From Gemmatimonadales bacterium (lineage in GTDB: Bacteria > Gemmatimonadota > Gemmatimonadetes > Palauibacterales > Palauibacteraceae): DNA of 64,000 nt. The position numbers and the translations under genes are program-made. Shown one piece after another: positions 17,448-25,356 of the stretch (positions are counted from its first letter, which is position 1; the number at the start of each line of letters is the position of its first letter). Below the pieces are notes generated by a model. The model made no database searches and was not told where the DNA came from. It saw only the letters and a list, made by a program, of their open reading frames with translations. The stretch spans positions 1 through 64,000 of the forward strand of contig VXMR01000040.1 in assembly GCA_009841005.1 (NCBI GenBank). The letters run 5' to 3'.

Positions 17448-18953
17448 CTAACGGGGCAGCGGACGGATCAGCTTGACGAAGAGCAGGTTCCGGACCCTGC
17501 CGCCGCCGACCCGCATTTCCGTGACGGCGCCGTCCGGCGCGCGCTCGAAGCGGATCTCGCGCATGAACCAGCGATCCGTGGCGAACTCGTCGGCGGCCCG
17601 CGGTTCGAGGGCGATCTCGCCGTGGCGTACGTGGCGCGCGACGAGCCCGTCGTCCGTGACGTCGAGGTGATACAGCGCATCGACTTCCGGGCTGTAGTAG
17701 CTGCCGGCGTATCCCGCCAGCGTCCCCGCGTCGGGCTTCGGAGGCGCCTCTGAAGCGGCGGCCGCGGACGGGTCCTCCTCTTCCTCCTCCGGCGCGCCCT
17801 CGGGGAAGACTCCGGCGAGGACGAGTTCCGCCACCTGTCGGGCGCGACCGCCCGGATTGCCGTTCGCCACATTGGTGAGGACGACGACCCCGGCATTCGC
17901 CTCGGGATACCAGATCGCCTGCGTCCGGAACCCTGCGTCGGCGCCTCCGTGCCCCACCGTGCGCAGCCCCCGGTGGTCGCCGATGCTCAGGCCGTGCGCG
18001 TAGGGAATCGTATCTCCGCCGTTCAGGACCCCGCGCGTCGTCATCATCTCCATCACCTCGGGGCCGCCGACCGTCTCGTGCCGGAAGTTGTCGAGCCAGC
18101 GGGCGAGGTCGTCCGCCGTCGTGAACAGGCTCGTCGCCCCCGCGTTCGCGTAGCTGAGAACGGCCTTGGTGTACTCCGGCTGCGGCCCCGCCCCGCTTCC
18201 CTCAACACTCCCATCGTCTCCCGTTGGGACCGGCCGGTAGGAATAGGCGCGGTCGGGGACGATGTGTTCGTGGTCGTCGTGGAAGTGCGTTCGGTCCATT
18301 TCGAGCGGCTGGAAGATCCTTGCGGCCGTGAACTCCGGGAATGGCAGGCCGCCGACCGCCGCCGCCGTCTCCGCGAGGAGGGTGTAGCCCATGTTCGAGT
18401 AGAGGTACTCCGAGCCGGGCACGAAGTTGAGTTCCCGCTGGCGCGACATGAGGCCGAGGATCTGCTCGGTCGTGATCACGTCGTCGAGGCGCCAGCCGGA
18501 GATCCCGAGAAGCTGCCACTGGTCCCGGATCCCGCTCGTGTGGTGGATCATCTGCCGGACGGTGACCGGATGCTCGAACTCGGGGACGAACCCGAGGTGC
18601 GCCTGCACACGGTCGTCCAGCGAGAGCGCCCCTTCGGCCGCGAGCATCGTCACCGCCATGGCCGTGAACTGCTTCGACACCGAGGCGACGTGGAAGACCG
18701 TGCGCGGGGTGACGGGGACGCTATGCTCGATCTGGGCGTAGCCGTAGCCGCGCGAGTGAACGATCTCGCCGTCCCGGATGACCGACACGGCGGCGCCCGG
18801 CGAGCCCGGGCGGTCGAGGTCGGCGAACACGGCGTCGATCCCGCGCGCGAGGTCGGAAGACGAAGCCGGATCTCCGGAGCCTCCGCACCCGGCGAGCAGA
18901 ACGACGGCGACGCATGCACCCATTCGGGCAGACGTCCGCCCCCGCCCGCTCAT
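17448..18953 (-). CDS. Serine hydrolase, class C beta-lactamase/D-alanyl-carboxypeptidase family lipoprotein
   Basis: Periplasmic or surface serine hydrolase, 501 residues. A lipoprotein signal ends at VVLLAGCGGSG. The catalytic SxxK is SVSK (VFHVASVSKQFTAMAV), the YxN is YSNMGYTLLAE and the third motif is HGGADAGF, all in the order of class C serine enzymes. A C-terminal lipocalin-like extension after an acidic linker (PEEEEEDPSAAAAS) covers about the last 100 residues. The ATG at 18953 is chosen because the signal begins there. It lies 41 bp downstream of the ridA-like gene. Peptidase or esterase use is more likely than antibiotic resistance. Confidence 0.85.
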   Translation of the reverse strand: MSGRGRTSARMGACVAVVLLAGCGGSGDPASSSDLARGIDAVFADLDRPGSPGAAVSVIRDGEIVHSRGYGYAQIEHSVPVTPRTVFHVASVSKQFTAMAVTMLAAEGALSLDDRVQAHLGFVPEFEHPVTVRQMIHHTSGIRDQWQLLGISGWRLDDVITTEQILGLMSRQRELNFVPGSEYLYSNMGYTLLAETAAAVGGLPFPEFTAARIFQPLEMDRTHFHDDHEHIVPDRAYSYRPVPTGDDGSVEGSGAGPQPEYTKAVLSYANAGATSLFTTADDLARWLDNFRHETVGGPEVMEMMTTRGVLNGGDTIPYAHGLSIGDHRGLRTVGHGGADAGFRTQAIWYPEANAGVVVLTNVANGNPGGRARQVAELVLAGVFPEGAPEEEEEDPSAAAASEAPPKPDAGTLAGYAGSYYSPEVDALYHLDVTDDGLVARHVRHGEIALEPRAADEFATDRWFMREIRFERAPDGAVTEMRVGGGRVRNLLFVKLIRPLPR

Positions 18954-18994
18954 AGCCACGCCTTCGGAATATCCTGACGCATGCGGCCGAGCGA

Positions 18995-19564
18995 TCAGGG
19001 ATCGTGGAGTTCGACCAGCATCTCGATCTCGACCGACTGGTCGCGCGGGAGCGACGCCATGCCCACGGCCGCGCGGGCGTGCTTCGAGATCGCGGGGCCG
19101 AACACCTGTTCCATGAGGTCTGAGCAGCCGTTGATGACCTGCGAGTGCTGCGTGAAGTCCGGAGGCGTGTTCACCATCCCGAACACCCGCACGATCCGCC
19201 TCACCCGGGAGAGGTCGCCGATCTCTCGGGCGAGCGAGGCGAGGAGGCAGACGCCGACCCAGCGGGCGATCTCGTAGCCCTCCTCGACGGTGTGGTCGAG
19301 GCCGACCTTCCCGGTGTTGCTCTCGTCGAGGCCGCCGCACGGGCCGTGCCCGGCGAGGAAGACGAGATTTCCGGTCGTCACCGCCTTCACGAAGTTGGCG
19401 GTCGGCGCATCCGGAGTCGGGAGTTCGATTCCGAGTTCGGCGAGACGCTCTTCCGGCGTCTGGGCGGCGGCTCCGGCCGCCAGGGTCAGGAGGACGAAGA
19501 GCCCCACGAACGCGCCGGCGAGGGTGCGAGGCGCGCGCGCGGATCGCGGGGAGGGCGGAATCAT
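18995..19564 (-). CDS. Exported RidA/YjgF/UK114-family protein
   Basis: RidA proteins hydrolyse reactive enamine/imine intermediates. The 189-residue product has a clear signal peptide (about 14-34: LAGAFVGLFVLLTLAAGAAAQ), unusual because most RidA proteins are cytoplasmic. Core motifs are FLAGHGPCGG, VRVFGMVNTPPDFTQHSQV, INGCSDLMEQVFG and HARAAVGMASLP, with the Arg of HAR at the position of the catalytic Arg. Its ATG overlaps the stop of the [2Fe-2S] subunit gene by 4 nt (ATGA), indicating coupled translation with a molybdenum-hydroxylase subunit. What it detoxifies outside the cytoplasm is unknown. Confidence 0.88.
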   Translation of the reverse strand: MIPPSPRSARAPRTLAGAFVGLFVLLTLAAGAAAQTPEERLAELGIELPTPDAPTANFVKAVTTGNLVFLAGHGPCGGLDESNTGKVGLDHTVEEGYEIARWVGVCLLASLAREIGDLSRVRRIVRVFGMVNTPPDFTQHSQVINGCSDLMEQVFGPAISKHARAAVGMASLPRDQSVEIEMLVELHDP

Positions 19565-20085
19565 GCCGTCCCACCCGGATCGCGGCGGCGGGAGACGATC
19601 TCCTCGGGGGTCTCGCCCGTGCGAATCGCCTCGGCCGCGCTGTCCACGGCCTCGAAGATCTTCGTATAGCCGGTGCAGCGGCAGAGATTGCCGGAGAGCG
19701 CCCGCGCGACATCCTCGCGAGCGGGGTCCGGATCGCGGGTCAGCAGTCCATGGGCCGAGCAGAGGATGCCCGGTGTGCAGAAGCCGCATTGCGCCCCTCC
19801 CGTGAGATCGAAGGCATCCTGGAGCGGGTGGGGGCCGGACGCGTCCCCGAGACCTTCGACGGTCGTAATCTCGTGACCCGTCGCTTCGTGCACCGGCATG
19901 ATGCAGGAGAGCACGGCCTCGCCATCGCGGAGCACCGTGCACGCCCCGCAGTCCCCCTTGTCGCACCCCTGCTTCGATCCCGTGAGGCCGAGCCCGTAGC
20001 GAAGGGTCTCGAGGAGGGTGTAGTGGGACGGCACTCCGACCCGGCGCCGGTCTCCGTTCACCCGCAGTTCAACCACGCTGTGCAT
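19561..20085 (-). CDS. [2Fe-2S] subunit of a xanthine dehydrogenase/4-hydroxybenzoyl-CoA-reductase-type hydroxylase
   Basis: Electron-transfer subunit with two [2Fe-2S] clusters, 174 residues. The plant-ferredoxin-type motif is GCDKGDCGACTVL with a fourth Cys at SCIMP. The second cluster motif is CGFCTPG...CRCTGY. No Tat or Sec signal is present, so it is cytoplasmic. It starts at the ATG 20085. No molybdopterin or FAD subunit is adjacent; the downstream neighbour, overlapping by 4 nt, is the secreted RidA. The orphan molybdopterin subunit at 5377-7791 is of the matching class and could be its partner (inference). Confidence 0.93.
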   Translation of the reverse strand: MHSVVELRVNGDRRRVGVPSHYTLLETLRYGLGLTGSKQGCDKGDCGACTVLRDGEAVLSCIMPVHEATGHEITTVEGLGDASGPHPLQDAFDLTGGAQCGFCTPGILCSAHGLLTRDPDPAREDVARALSGNLCRCTGYTKIFEAVDSAAEAIRTGETPEEIVSRRRDPGGTA

Positions 20086-20244
20086 GAGAATCAAGTTGTC
20101 CGGGGGCCTCCCGGGCGGCAACCGGAATCGGGTGGCGGGCACGGTCCGGGTACGCGCCGGGTGCGCATCGTGTGACGAAAGCCCCATGTTCAACCGTCTG
20201 GAGAGAGTCCGCCCGTGGATGACGGTCAAATGAGGGAACACACG

Positions 20245-21798
20245 ATGCATCGCCTGGCTCGACGAACCCTGCTCCCGCTCGTGCTCTCCGCCTCGGGAGT
20301 GTGCGCGCTCGCCCCCGAAGCCGCGTGGGCCCAGGAGATCCCGGTGGACCGCTGGCTGGTCACGAGCGCGGAACACGCGGCGGGCGACCATCCGCTCCCC
20401 GTCGCGGGGCCGGACCGATTCCCGGACCGGAACCTCGAAACCGCTGCGGGTACGTGGACGCTCTTTCGCCGCGACGGTGAGACGCCGATGGATTTTTCGG
20501 ATGTCTCGGAAGCCGGGCGGGCGACGCTCGCCCACGCATATCTGAAGTCGTCCGCGGACGCGAGCGTGCGGCTCGAACTGGGTGTCGAGCCCTGCGCGCG
20601 GCTCGAAGCGTGGGTGAACGCGCAGCAGATCGCGGACGCTGGAACCGCGCGCGAAGTGCGGCTGGCGGCGGGCTGGAACACGCTCCTCGTCGTGCTCGAC
20701 GGCGAACCCGGGTGTGAGCGCTCGCTCGCCGCGCGGCTCTCTCCGGACACGGGCCCGAACGTGCGGACGGAGCGCGACGACCCTTCGGGCGACCGGTTGA
20801 CCGTGCAGGCCTCCCGCCCGCCCGGCGTGCGGCCGACCTGGCCCGACGGTGTCGTGACGGTCTCGGCCCCCCGCATTACGGGGCTCGCCTGGCGCCCGGA
20901 CGACGAAGATCTCCAGGCCGCAATCAGCTATGACCTCGGGAGCTGGGGTCGCGAGTTCAGCGCCGGCATGGACGGCGGCGGCGCCCCGGGGATCCAGCGC
21001 CCCGAGGCCCGATTCCAAAACCCCCTCGACCTCCCCCGCCGGGGCGGCGGCGCCACGGGCGCCCCGGGCGATGCGGCAGAGGACGATGATGAGACCGGGC
21101 CCACGGATCCGGATGGACAGCGGGCGCGGATGGTCGCGTTCCTGCTGCGCCGACCGGAAGCCCGTACCCCGGCGCCGAGAGAGGGCTCCGCCGAGTTGCG
21201 CCTTGCGGGCGAGTCGTTCATCGCCGCCTCCGGCGAACTCAAACCGGGCGTACCCGTCTCCTTCCAGGGTGTTCTCCCGTTCCGGAAGCTCCGTGAGGCC
21301 GCGCTGCGCGACGACGGCATGAAGGCCGAGTTTCGCTGGGAGGGCGGAGACGGCGAGGGCGAGGGGCGCATGTCCGCGGCGCCGGTGTTGAGAGCGTTCC
21401 ACGGCACGCTGGACCTGGCGCTCGATGCCGGGACGGACGGCGTATGGCGCGGCACGTTACGGGTTCCGGACGCGCTGGCCGGCTTCACACTCCGAGGCAC
21501 GGAGGGATCGTGGGCCGTCGACGGATCCGCGGCGGAGGACGGCGTCCTGTGCAACCCGTGCGAGCGCGGCCGACGGCTGGAAGTCGAGTTCCGCGGAAGT
21601 GCCGGCGGCGGTGCGGAGCCGCCGCGCGCGCGCATCGCGGGGCCCGGTTTCCCGGATCTATCCGCAACCGGCGCGCCGTCGGCGATCGAGTTGCTGAGGG
21701 CGCTGGAAGGGGATAACCGCCGCTACCGCGCGCTCATTGGGGGGCCGTCGCCGGATCCTCCCCTTCAGACGGCTCCGGCGGTGCGGGCTCGGTCGTAG
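20245..21798 (+). CDS. Exported protein of unknown function
   Basis: I do not recognise this 517-residue protein. The ATG at 20245 follows TGAGGGA by 8 bp and starts a signal peptide (RRTLLPLVLSASGVCALA, cleavage near AWAQE). The N-terminal ~150 residues look like a beta-sandwich of the kind seen in carbohydrate-binding or glycosidase jelly rolls (SSADASVRLELGVEPCARLE...AAGWNTLLVVLDG). The middle has a low-complexity acidic and Gly/Pro linker (about 255-300). The C-terminal half is beta-rich with two Cys (LCNPCERG). It overlaps the convergent tatA/B-like gene by 65 nt. Function cannot be assigned. Confidence 0.75.
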   Translation: MHRLARRTLLPLVLSASGVCALAPEAAWAQEIPVDRWLVTSAEHAAGDHPLPVAGPDRFPDRNLETAAGTWTLFRRDGETPMDFSDVSEAGRATLAHAYLKSSADASVRLELGVEPCARLEAWVNAQQIADAGTAREVRLAAGWNTLLVVLDGEPGCERSLAARLSPDTGPNVRTERDDPSGDRLTVQASRPPGVRPTWPDGVVTVSAPRITGLAWRPDDEDLQAAISYDLGSWGREFSAGMDGGGAPGIQRPEARFQNPLDLPRRGGGATGAPGDAAEDDDETGPTDPDGQRARMVAFLLRRPEARTPAPREGSAELRLAGESFIAASGELKPGVPVSFQGVLPFRKLREAALRDDGMKAEFRWEGGDGEGEGRMSAAPVLRAFHGTLDLALDAGTDGVWRGTLRVPDALAGFTLRGTEGSWAVDGSAAEDGVLCNPCERGRRLEVEFRGSAGGGAEPPRARIAGPGFPDLSATGAPSAIELLRALEGDNRRYRALIGGPSPDPPLQTAPAVRARS

Positions 21799-22288
21799 GC
21801 GGGGCGATCACGGGCTCCGATACGGGCTCCGAGGGCGGCTTCGGGCCGAACGTCGGACGCGAGGAATCCGTGGACCAGGGATCGATGAACTCCTGAGCCG
21901 GATCCACTTCATCGCGCGGCGTGGGCGGTTCCTGTTCCTCCACGACCGGCCCCGCCGTCGCTCCGGAGGCGTCCTCTTCGTCCTCCGTCTCGTCCGCGGA
22001 GTCGGTGGACGCCCCGGCGGCCGCGGCGGTCCCGGCGGCGGTGGCGGTTCCGGCGATTGTCGCATTGCTCGCGGTCGCCGGTTTTCGGGCCGTGGGCGGC
22101 GACTTCCACTGCGTCTCCCGGCCGGCGGCCTCGAGTTCGCGCTGAATCTCGTTCATCCCCTTCCGGAACTCCCGGATCCCCTTGCCGATGGTGCGGGTGA
22201 TCTCGGGCAGGCGACGGGGCCCGAATACGATGAGCACGAGCATCGCAATGAGGAGGACCTCGCCGATTCCGAACCCGGTCATATTCAT
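21734..22288 (-). CDS. TatA/TatB-family twin-arginine translocase subunit
   Basis: Sec-independent translocase component, 184 residues. A single N-terminal membrane helix (GIGEVLLIAMLVLIVFGPRRLPE) with the FGPRRLPE hinge is followed by an amphipathic helix (about 29-55, TRTIGKGIREFRKGMNEIQ). A long disordered Ala/Thr/Pro/Glu-rich tail makes up the rest, far longer than in most TatA. TatA and TatB cannot be separated by sequence here. No tatC is nearby. It would serve the Tat-exported proteins at 37718 and 45150. The 3' end overlaps the convergent exported protein by 65 nt. Confidence 0.9.
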   Translation of the reverse strand: MNMTGFGIGEVLLIAMLVLIVFGPRRLPEITRTIGKGIREFRKGMNEIQRELEAAGRETQWKSPPTARKPATASNATIAGTATAAGTAAAAGASTDSADETEDEEDASGATAGPVVEEQEPPTPRDEVDPAQEFIDPWSTDSSRPTFGPKPPSEPVSEPVIAPPTTEPAPPEPSEGEDPATAPQ

Positions 22289-22321
22289 GACGGTGCGATC
22301 AGCCGGTCGGCCGGGCCGACC

Positions 22322-22870
22322 TCAGGGGGTCAGCGCCCGCAGCACGTCCTCGCCGTAGAACATGCCGATATACCTGGCCTGCACCGGCGTGACCGTGCGG
22401 ACGGCCCAGATCAGTTCGACGTGGTTGGGTTCGCGAGGCTCCGCCGGGAGCGAGAACCCGCATTCGGCCAGCAGGCGGTCCGCCTTCTTCAGGTTGCACT
22501 TGCTGCAGGCCGTGACCACGTTCGACCATCCGTTGTCTCCGCCACGCGAGATCGGGATCACGTGATCGCGGGTCAGCGACTCGCGATACCCCAGTTCCCG
22601 CCGGTGACGGCCGCAATACTGACAGCGATAGGCGTCGCGCGCGAACAGGAACGTGTTCGTGACCTGGCGGCGGAAGCGGCGGGGGATCTGGATGAACCGG
22701 ACGAGGCGGATGACGACGGGCGTATCCATCCGCACGCGCTCGGATCGGATGGGACGTTCCGAATCCACCTCCAGCGCGTCGGCCTTCCGGTCGATGAGCA
22801 GGCGAACGGCGCGCCGGACCGGAATGATCGTCAACGGCTCGTATGAAGCGTTCAGGGCCAGACAGCCCAT
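22322..22870 (-). CDS. HNH endonuclease family protein
   Basis: Zinc-dependent HNH nuclease, 182 residues. The start at 22870 is supported by GGGGGGT just upstream. The N-terminal ~75 residues (LNASYEPLTIIPVRRAVRLL) are typical of the housekeeping-type HNH proteins widespread in Actinobacteria, Cyanobacteria and Gemmatimonadota. The catalytic block has CQYCGRH at about 95-101, LTRDHVIPISRGGDNGWSN at about 113-131 and CSKCNLKKAD at about 136-145, a classical treble-clef beta-beta-alpha-metal motif. It is divergent from priA with only 12 bp between starts. Biological role unknown. Confidence 0.9.
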   Translation of the reverse strand: MGCLALNASYEPLTIIPVRRAVRLLIDRKADALEVDSERPIRSERVRMDTPVVIRLVRFIQIPRRFRRQVTNTFLFARDAYRCQYCGRHRRELGYRESLTRDHVIPISRGGDNGWSNVVTACSKCNLKKADRLLAECGFSLPAEPREPNHVELIWAVRTVTPVQARYIGMFYGEDVLRALTP

Positions 22871-22882
22871 GAGCGACCCCCC

Positions 22883-25252
22883 TTGGATTCGGTGGCGGAA
22901 AACAAGCAATCCGGCTGCGACGTGTCAAGCGAAGGCCCCCCCGGGAAGGCGGCGCGGGAGGCGGGCTCCGCCGGCGTGTGCGAGGTGGCGGTCGCGCGGA
23001 CGTTCCTCGGGACGCTCGCCTACGCGATCCCCGCCTCGCTCGTCGGGGCCGTGGGGCCGGGCGTCCGGGTCCGCGTGCCGCTCGGCGGCGGGACGGCGGT
23101 CGGGGTCGTGGACCGCCTCGGGCTGCGGGCGGACCGGGGACGGAAACCCCGATTGCGCGAGCTGCGGGGCGTCCTCGACGAAGCGCCGGTGGTCGACGCG
23201 CGTCTCCTCGATCTCTGCCGCTGGATCTCGGACTACTACGTCGCGCCTCTCGGCGTTGTGCTGCGGGCAGCCCTCCCTCCGGGTGCGCTCGGGTCACAGG
23301 CCGCCCGCGGAGGGAGCCCGGGACGACCGCGCACCGAGCGCGTGCTCCGGATTGCGCGCGAACTGCGAACGCTGAGCGAACGGGACCGCGCCTTCGGCCG
23401 GGCGAAACGGCAGCGCGAATTGTACGAGACGCTCGAGTCGGTCGGAGGTCAGGCGGGCGTCGGGCACCTGGTGAAGCAACTCGGCTTCAGTCGGGGCGTG
23501 CTCGACGGGCTCGTGGAGCGGCGGCTCGCGGAAATCGTGGAGCGCGAGGTGGAGCGGGATCCGTTCGCCGGCCCGGTGGAGCCGGAGCCGCGGTTTACCC
23601 TCACTCCGGACCAGACGCGGGTCGTCGGCGACCTCGAGCGCCTCGATACGCCGGGACGGGTCGCGCTGCTGCGCGGCGTGACGGGCTCGGGCAAGACGGC
23701 CGTCTACCTGGAGGTGCTGGAGCGTCAACTCGCGCTGGGCCGCTCCGGCATCTTCCTCGTGCCGGAGATCTCTCTCACGCCCCAGACGGTGCAGCGCTTC
23801 CGGGCCCGCTTCGGCGACGAGGTCACCGTGTTGCACTCGGGGCTCTCGGACGGGGAACGCTTCGACGCCTGGCGCAGTCTGCGCGAGGGGAGGAAGCGGA
23901 TCGCGATCGGTCCGCGCTCGGCGGTATTCGCGCCGGTCCGGAACCTGGGCGCGATCATCGTCGACGAGGAGCACGAGAGCAGCTACAAGCAGTCCGACGT
24001 ACCGCGCTACCACGCCCGTTCCGTTGCGATCATGCGCGCGCGGCTGGAAGGTGGCCTGTGCGTGCTCGGGTCCGCCACGCCTGCCCTCGAGAGCTGGAAG
24101 AATGCGCGCACCGGACGCTACCACCTGCTCGAACTCGAGAAGCGGGTGACGGGCCACGGGCTCCCCTCGGTGGAACTCGTCGATCTGCGGGCCGACGCCG
24201 GCGAGGACCCGGGCCAGGACGCGGAGGGGCCGGTTCCGGGTGGCGGACCGCGGGTCTTCTCCAGGCGGCTGCGGGAGGCGATCGCCCTGCGCCTGGAGCG
24301 GGGCGAGCAGACGATCCTCTTTCTCAACCGCCGCGGATACGCCTCCTTCGCCGAGTGCGCGGCCTGCGGTCACGTGTGGAGCTGTGGCGCCTGCTCCGTG
24401 ACCCTCACCTATCATCGCCGACGCAGGCAACTCGTGTGTCATCACTGCGGCTCGACGAGCCCGCTCCCCTCCGGATGCGGCGAGTGCGGGGGCCCCGCGC
24501 CGCGTTACGCCGGGGTCGGCACCGAACAGGTCGAACGCCGCGTGGGCGAGCTCTTTCCGAAGGCCGGCATCGCCCGCATGGACCTCGACACCACGGGCTC
24601 CAAGTGGGCGCACGTCGAGATTCTCGACGCGTTCCGGAGGCGGGAGGTCGACATCCTGCTCGGCACGCAGATGATCGCCAAGGGCCTCGACTTCCCGCAG
24701 GTCACGCTCGTGGGAGTGATCAACGCGGATGTCGGTCTCCATCTGCCGGACTTCCGGGCGAGCGAGCGCACCTTCCAACTCCTGGAACAGGTCGCGGGCC
24801 GGGCCGGACGGGGCGAGGAGCCGGGGGAGGTCCTCGTCCAGACGTCGCGCCCCGGGCACTACGCGCTCGCCGCAGCCGCGGAGCACGACTACGTCGGCTT
24901 CGCGGAACGCGAACTCGGGGACCGGGAGGAGCCCGGCTATCCGCCGCACCGCCGGCTCGCGAACCTCGTCGTCTCCGGGAAGTCGGAGTCCCGGGTGATC
25001 GACGTCGCGGAGGAACTGTCCGAGTGGACGCGGCGGCTGATTCTGGATCGCCGGCTCGCCGGAGTCGAGGTCATCGGCCCGGCCCCCTGCCCCATCGATC
25101 GACTCCGGGAGCGGTGGAGGTGGCATTTCCTGATCAAGGCGGATCGCGCCGCGACGCTCGGCGGCGTTCTCCGCTTCCTCGGAGAGCAGCAGGGCCAGCC
25201 CGGCTCCGGCCTCCGGCTCGAGATCGACCGTGATCCCGAGGCGCTCCTGTGA
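22883..25252 (+). CDS. priA: Primosomal protein N' (replication restart helicase PriA)
   Basis: 3'-5' DNA helicase that reloads the replisome at stalled forks. The 789 residues contain the N-terminal 3'-binding domain (EVAVARTFLGTLAYAIP...), Walker A GVTGSGKT, the DEEH box (IIVDEEHESSYKQSD), a zinc-ribbon array with eight Cys (CAACGHVWSCGAC... CHHCG...CGECGG) inserted in the helicase, and motifs V/VI (GTQMIAKGLDFP, QVAGRAGRG). The start is uncertain: TTG at 22883 is the first possible, and conserved sequence begins about 32 residues later. It is a single gene, divergent from the HNH gene. Confidence 0.96.
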   Translation: MDSVAENKQSGCDVSSEGPPGKAAREAGSAGVCEVAVARTFLGTLAYAIPASLVGAVGPGVRVRVPLGGGTAVGVVDRLGLRADRGRKPRLRELRGVLDEAPVVDARLLDLCRWISDYYVAPLGVVLRAALPPGALGSQAARGGSPGRPRTERVLRIARELRTLSERDRAFGRAKRQRELYETLESVGGQAGVGHLVKQLGFSRGVLDGLVERRLAEIVEREVERDPFAGPVEPEPRFTLTPDQTRVVGDLERLDTPGRVALLRGVTGSGKTAVYLEVLERQLALGRSGIFLVPEISLTPQTVQRFRARFGDEVTVLHSGLSDGERFDAWRSLREGRKRIAIGPRSAVFAPVRNLGAIIVDEEHESSYKQSDVPRYHARSVAIMRARLEGGLCVLGSATPALESWKNARTGRYHLLELEKRVTGHGLPSVELVDLRADAGEDPGQDAEGPVPGGGPRVFSRRLREAIALRLERGEQTILFLNRRGYASFAECAACGHVWSCGACSVTLTYHRRRRQLVCHHCGSTSPLPSGCGECGGPAPRYAGVGTEQVERRVGELFPKAGIARMDLDTTGSKWAHVEILDAFRRREVDILLGTQMIAKGLDFPQVTLVGVINADVGLHLPDFRASERTFQLLEQVAGRAGRGEEPGEVLVQTSRPGHYALAAAAEHDYVGFAERELGDREEPGYPPHRRLANLVVSGKSESRVIDVAEELSEWTRRLILDRRLAGVEVIGPAPCPIDRLRERWRWHFLIKADRAATLGGVLRFLGEQQGQPGSGLRLEIDRDPEALL

Positions 25253-25356
25253 AGGGGCCGTCCGCTCCGCGCTTCGCTTGTTGGGAGGGCCTCGCTCCGT
25301 CAGGTTGTGCCGCTGGTTCCGCCCGCCTGTCGCGGGTGCAAGACGAGGGAGAGGGA

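Noticed and set aside
17448-18953. Antibiotic-resistance beta-lactamase
   Set aside because: SxxK, YxN and a Gly-rich third motif place it in the wider class C/esterase family, and the lipoprotein signal and C-terminal extension are unlike AmpC.
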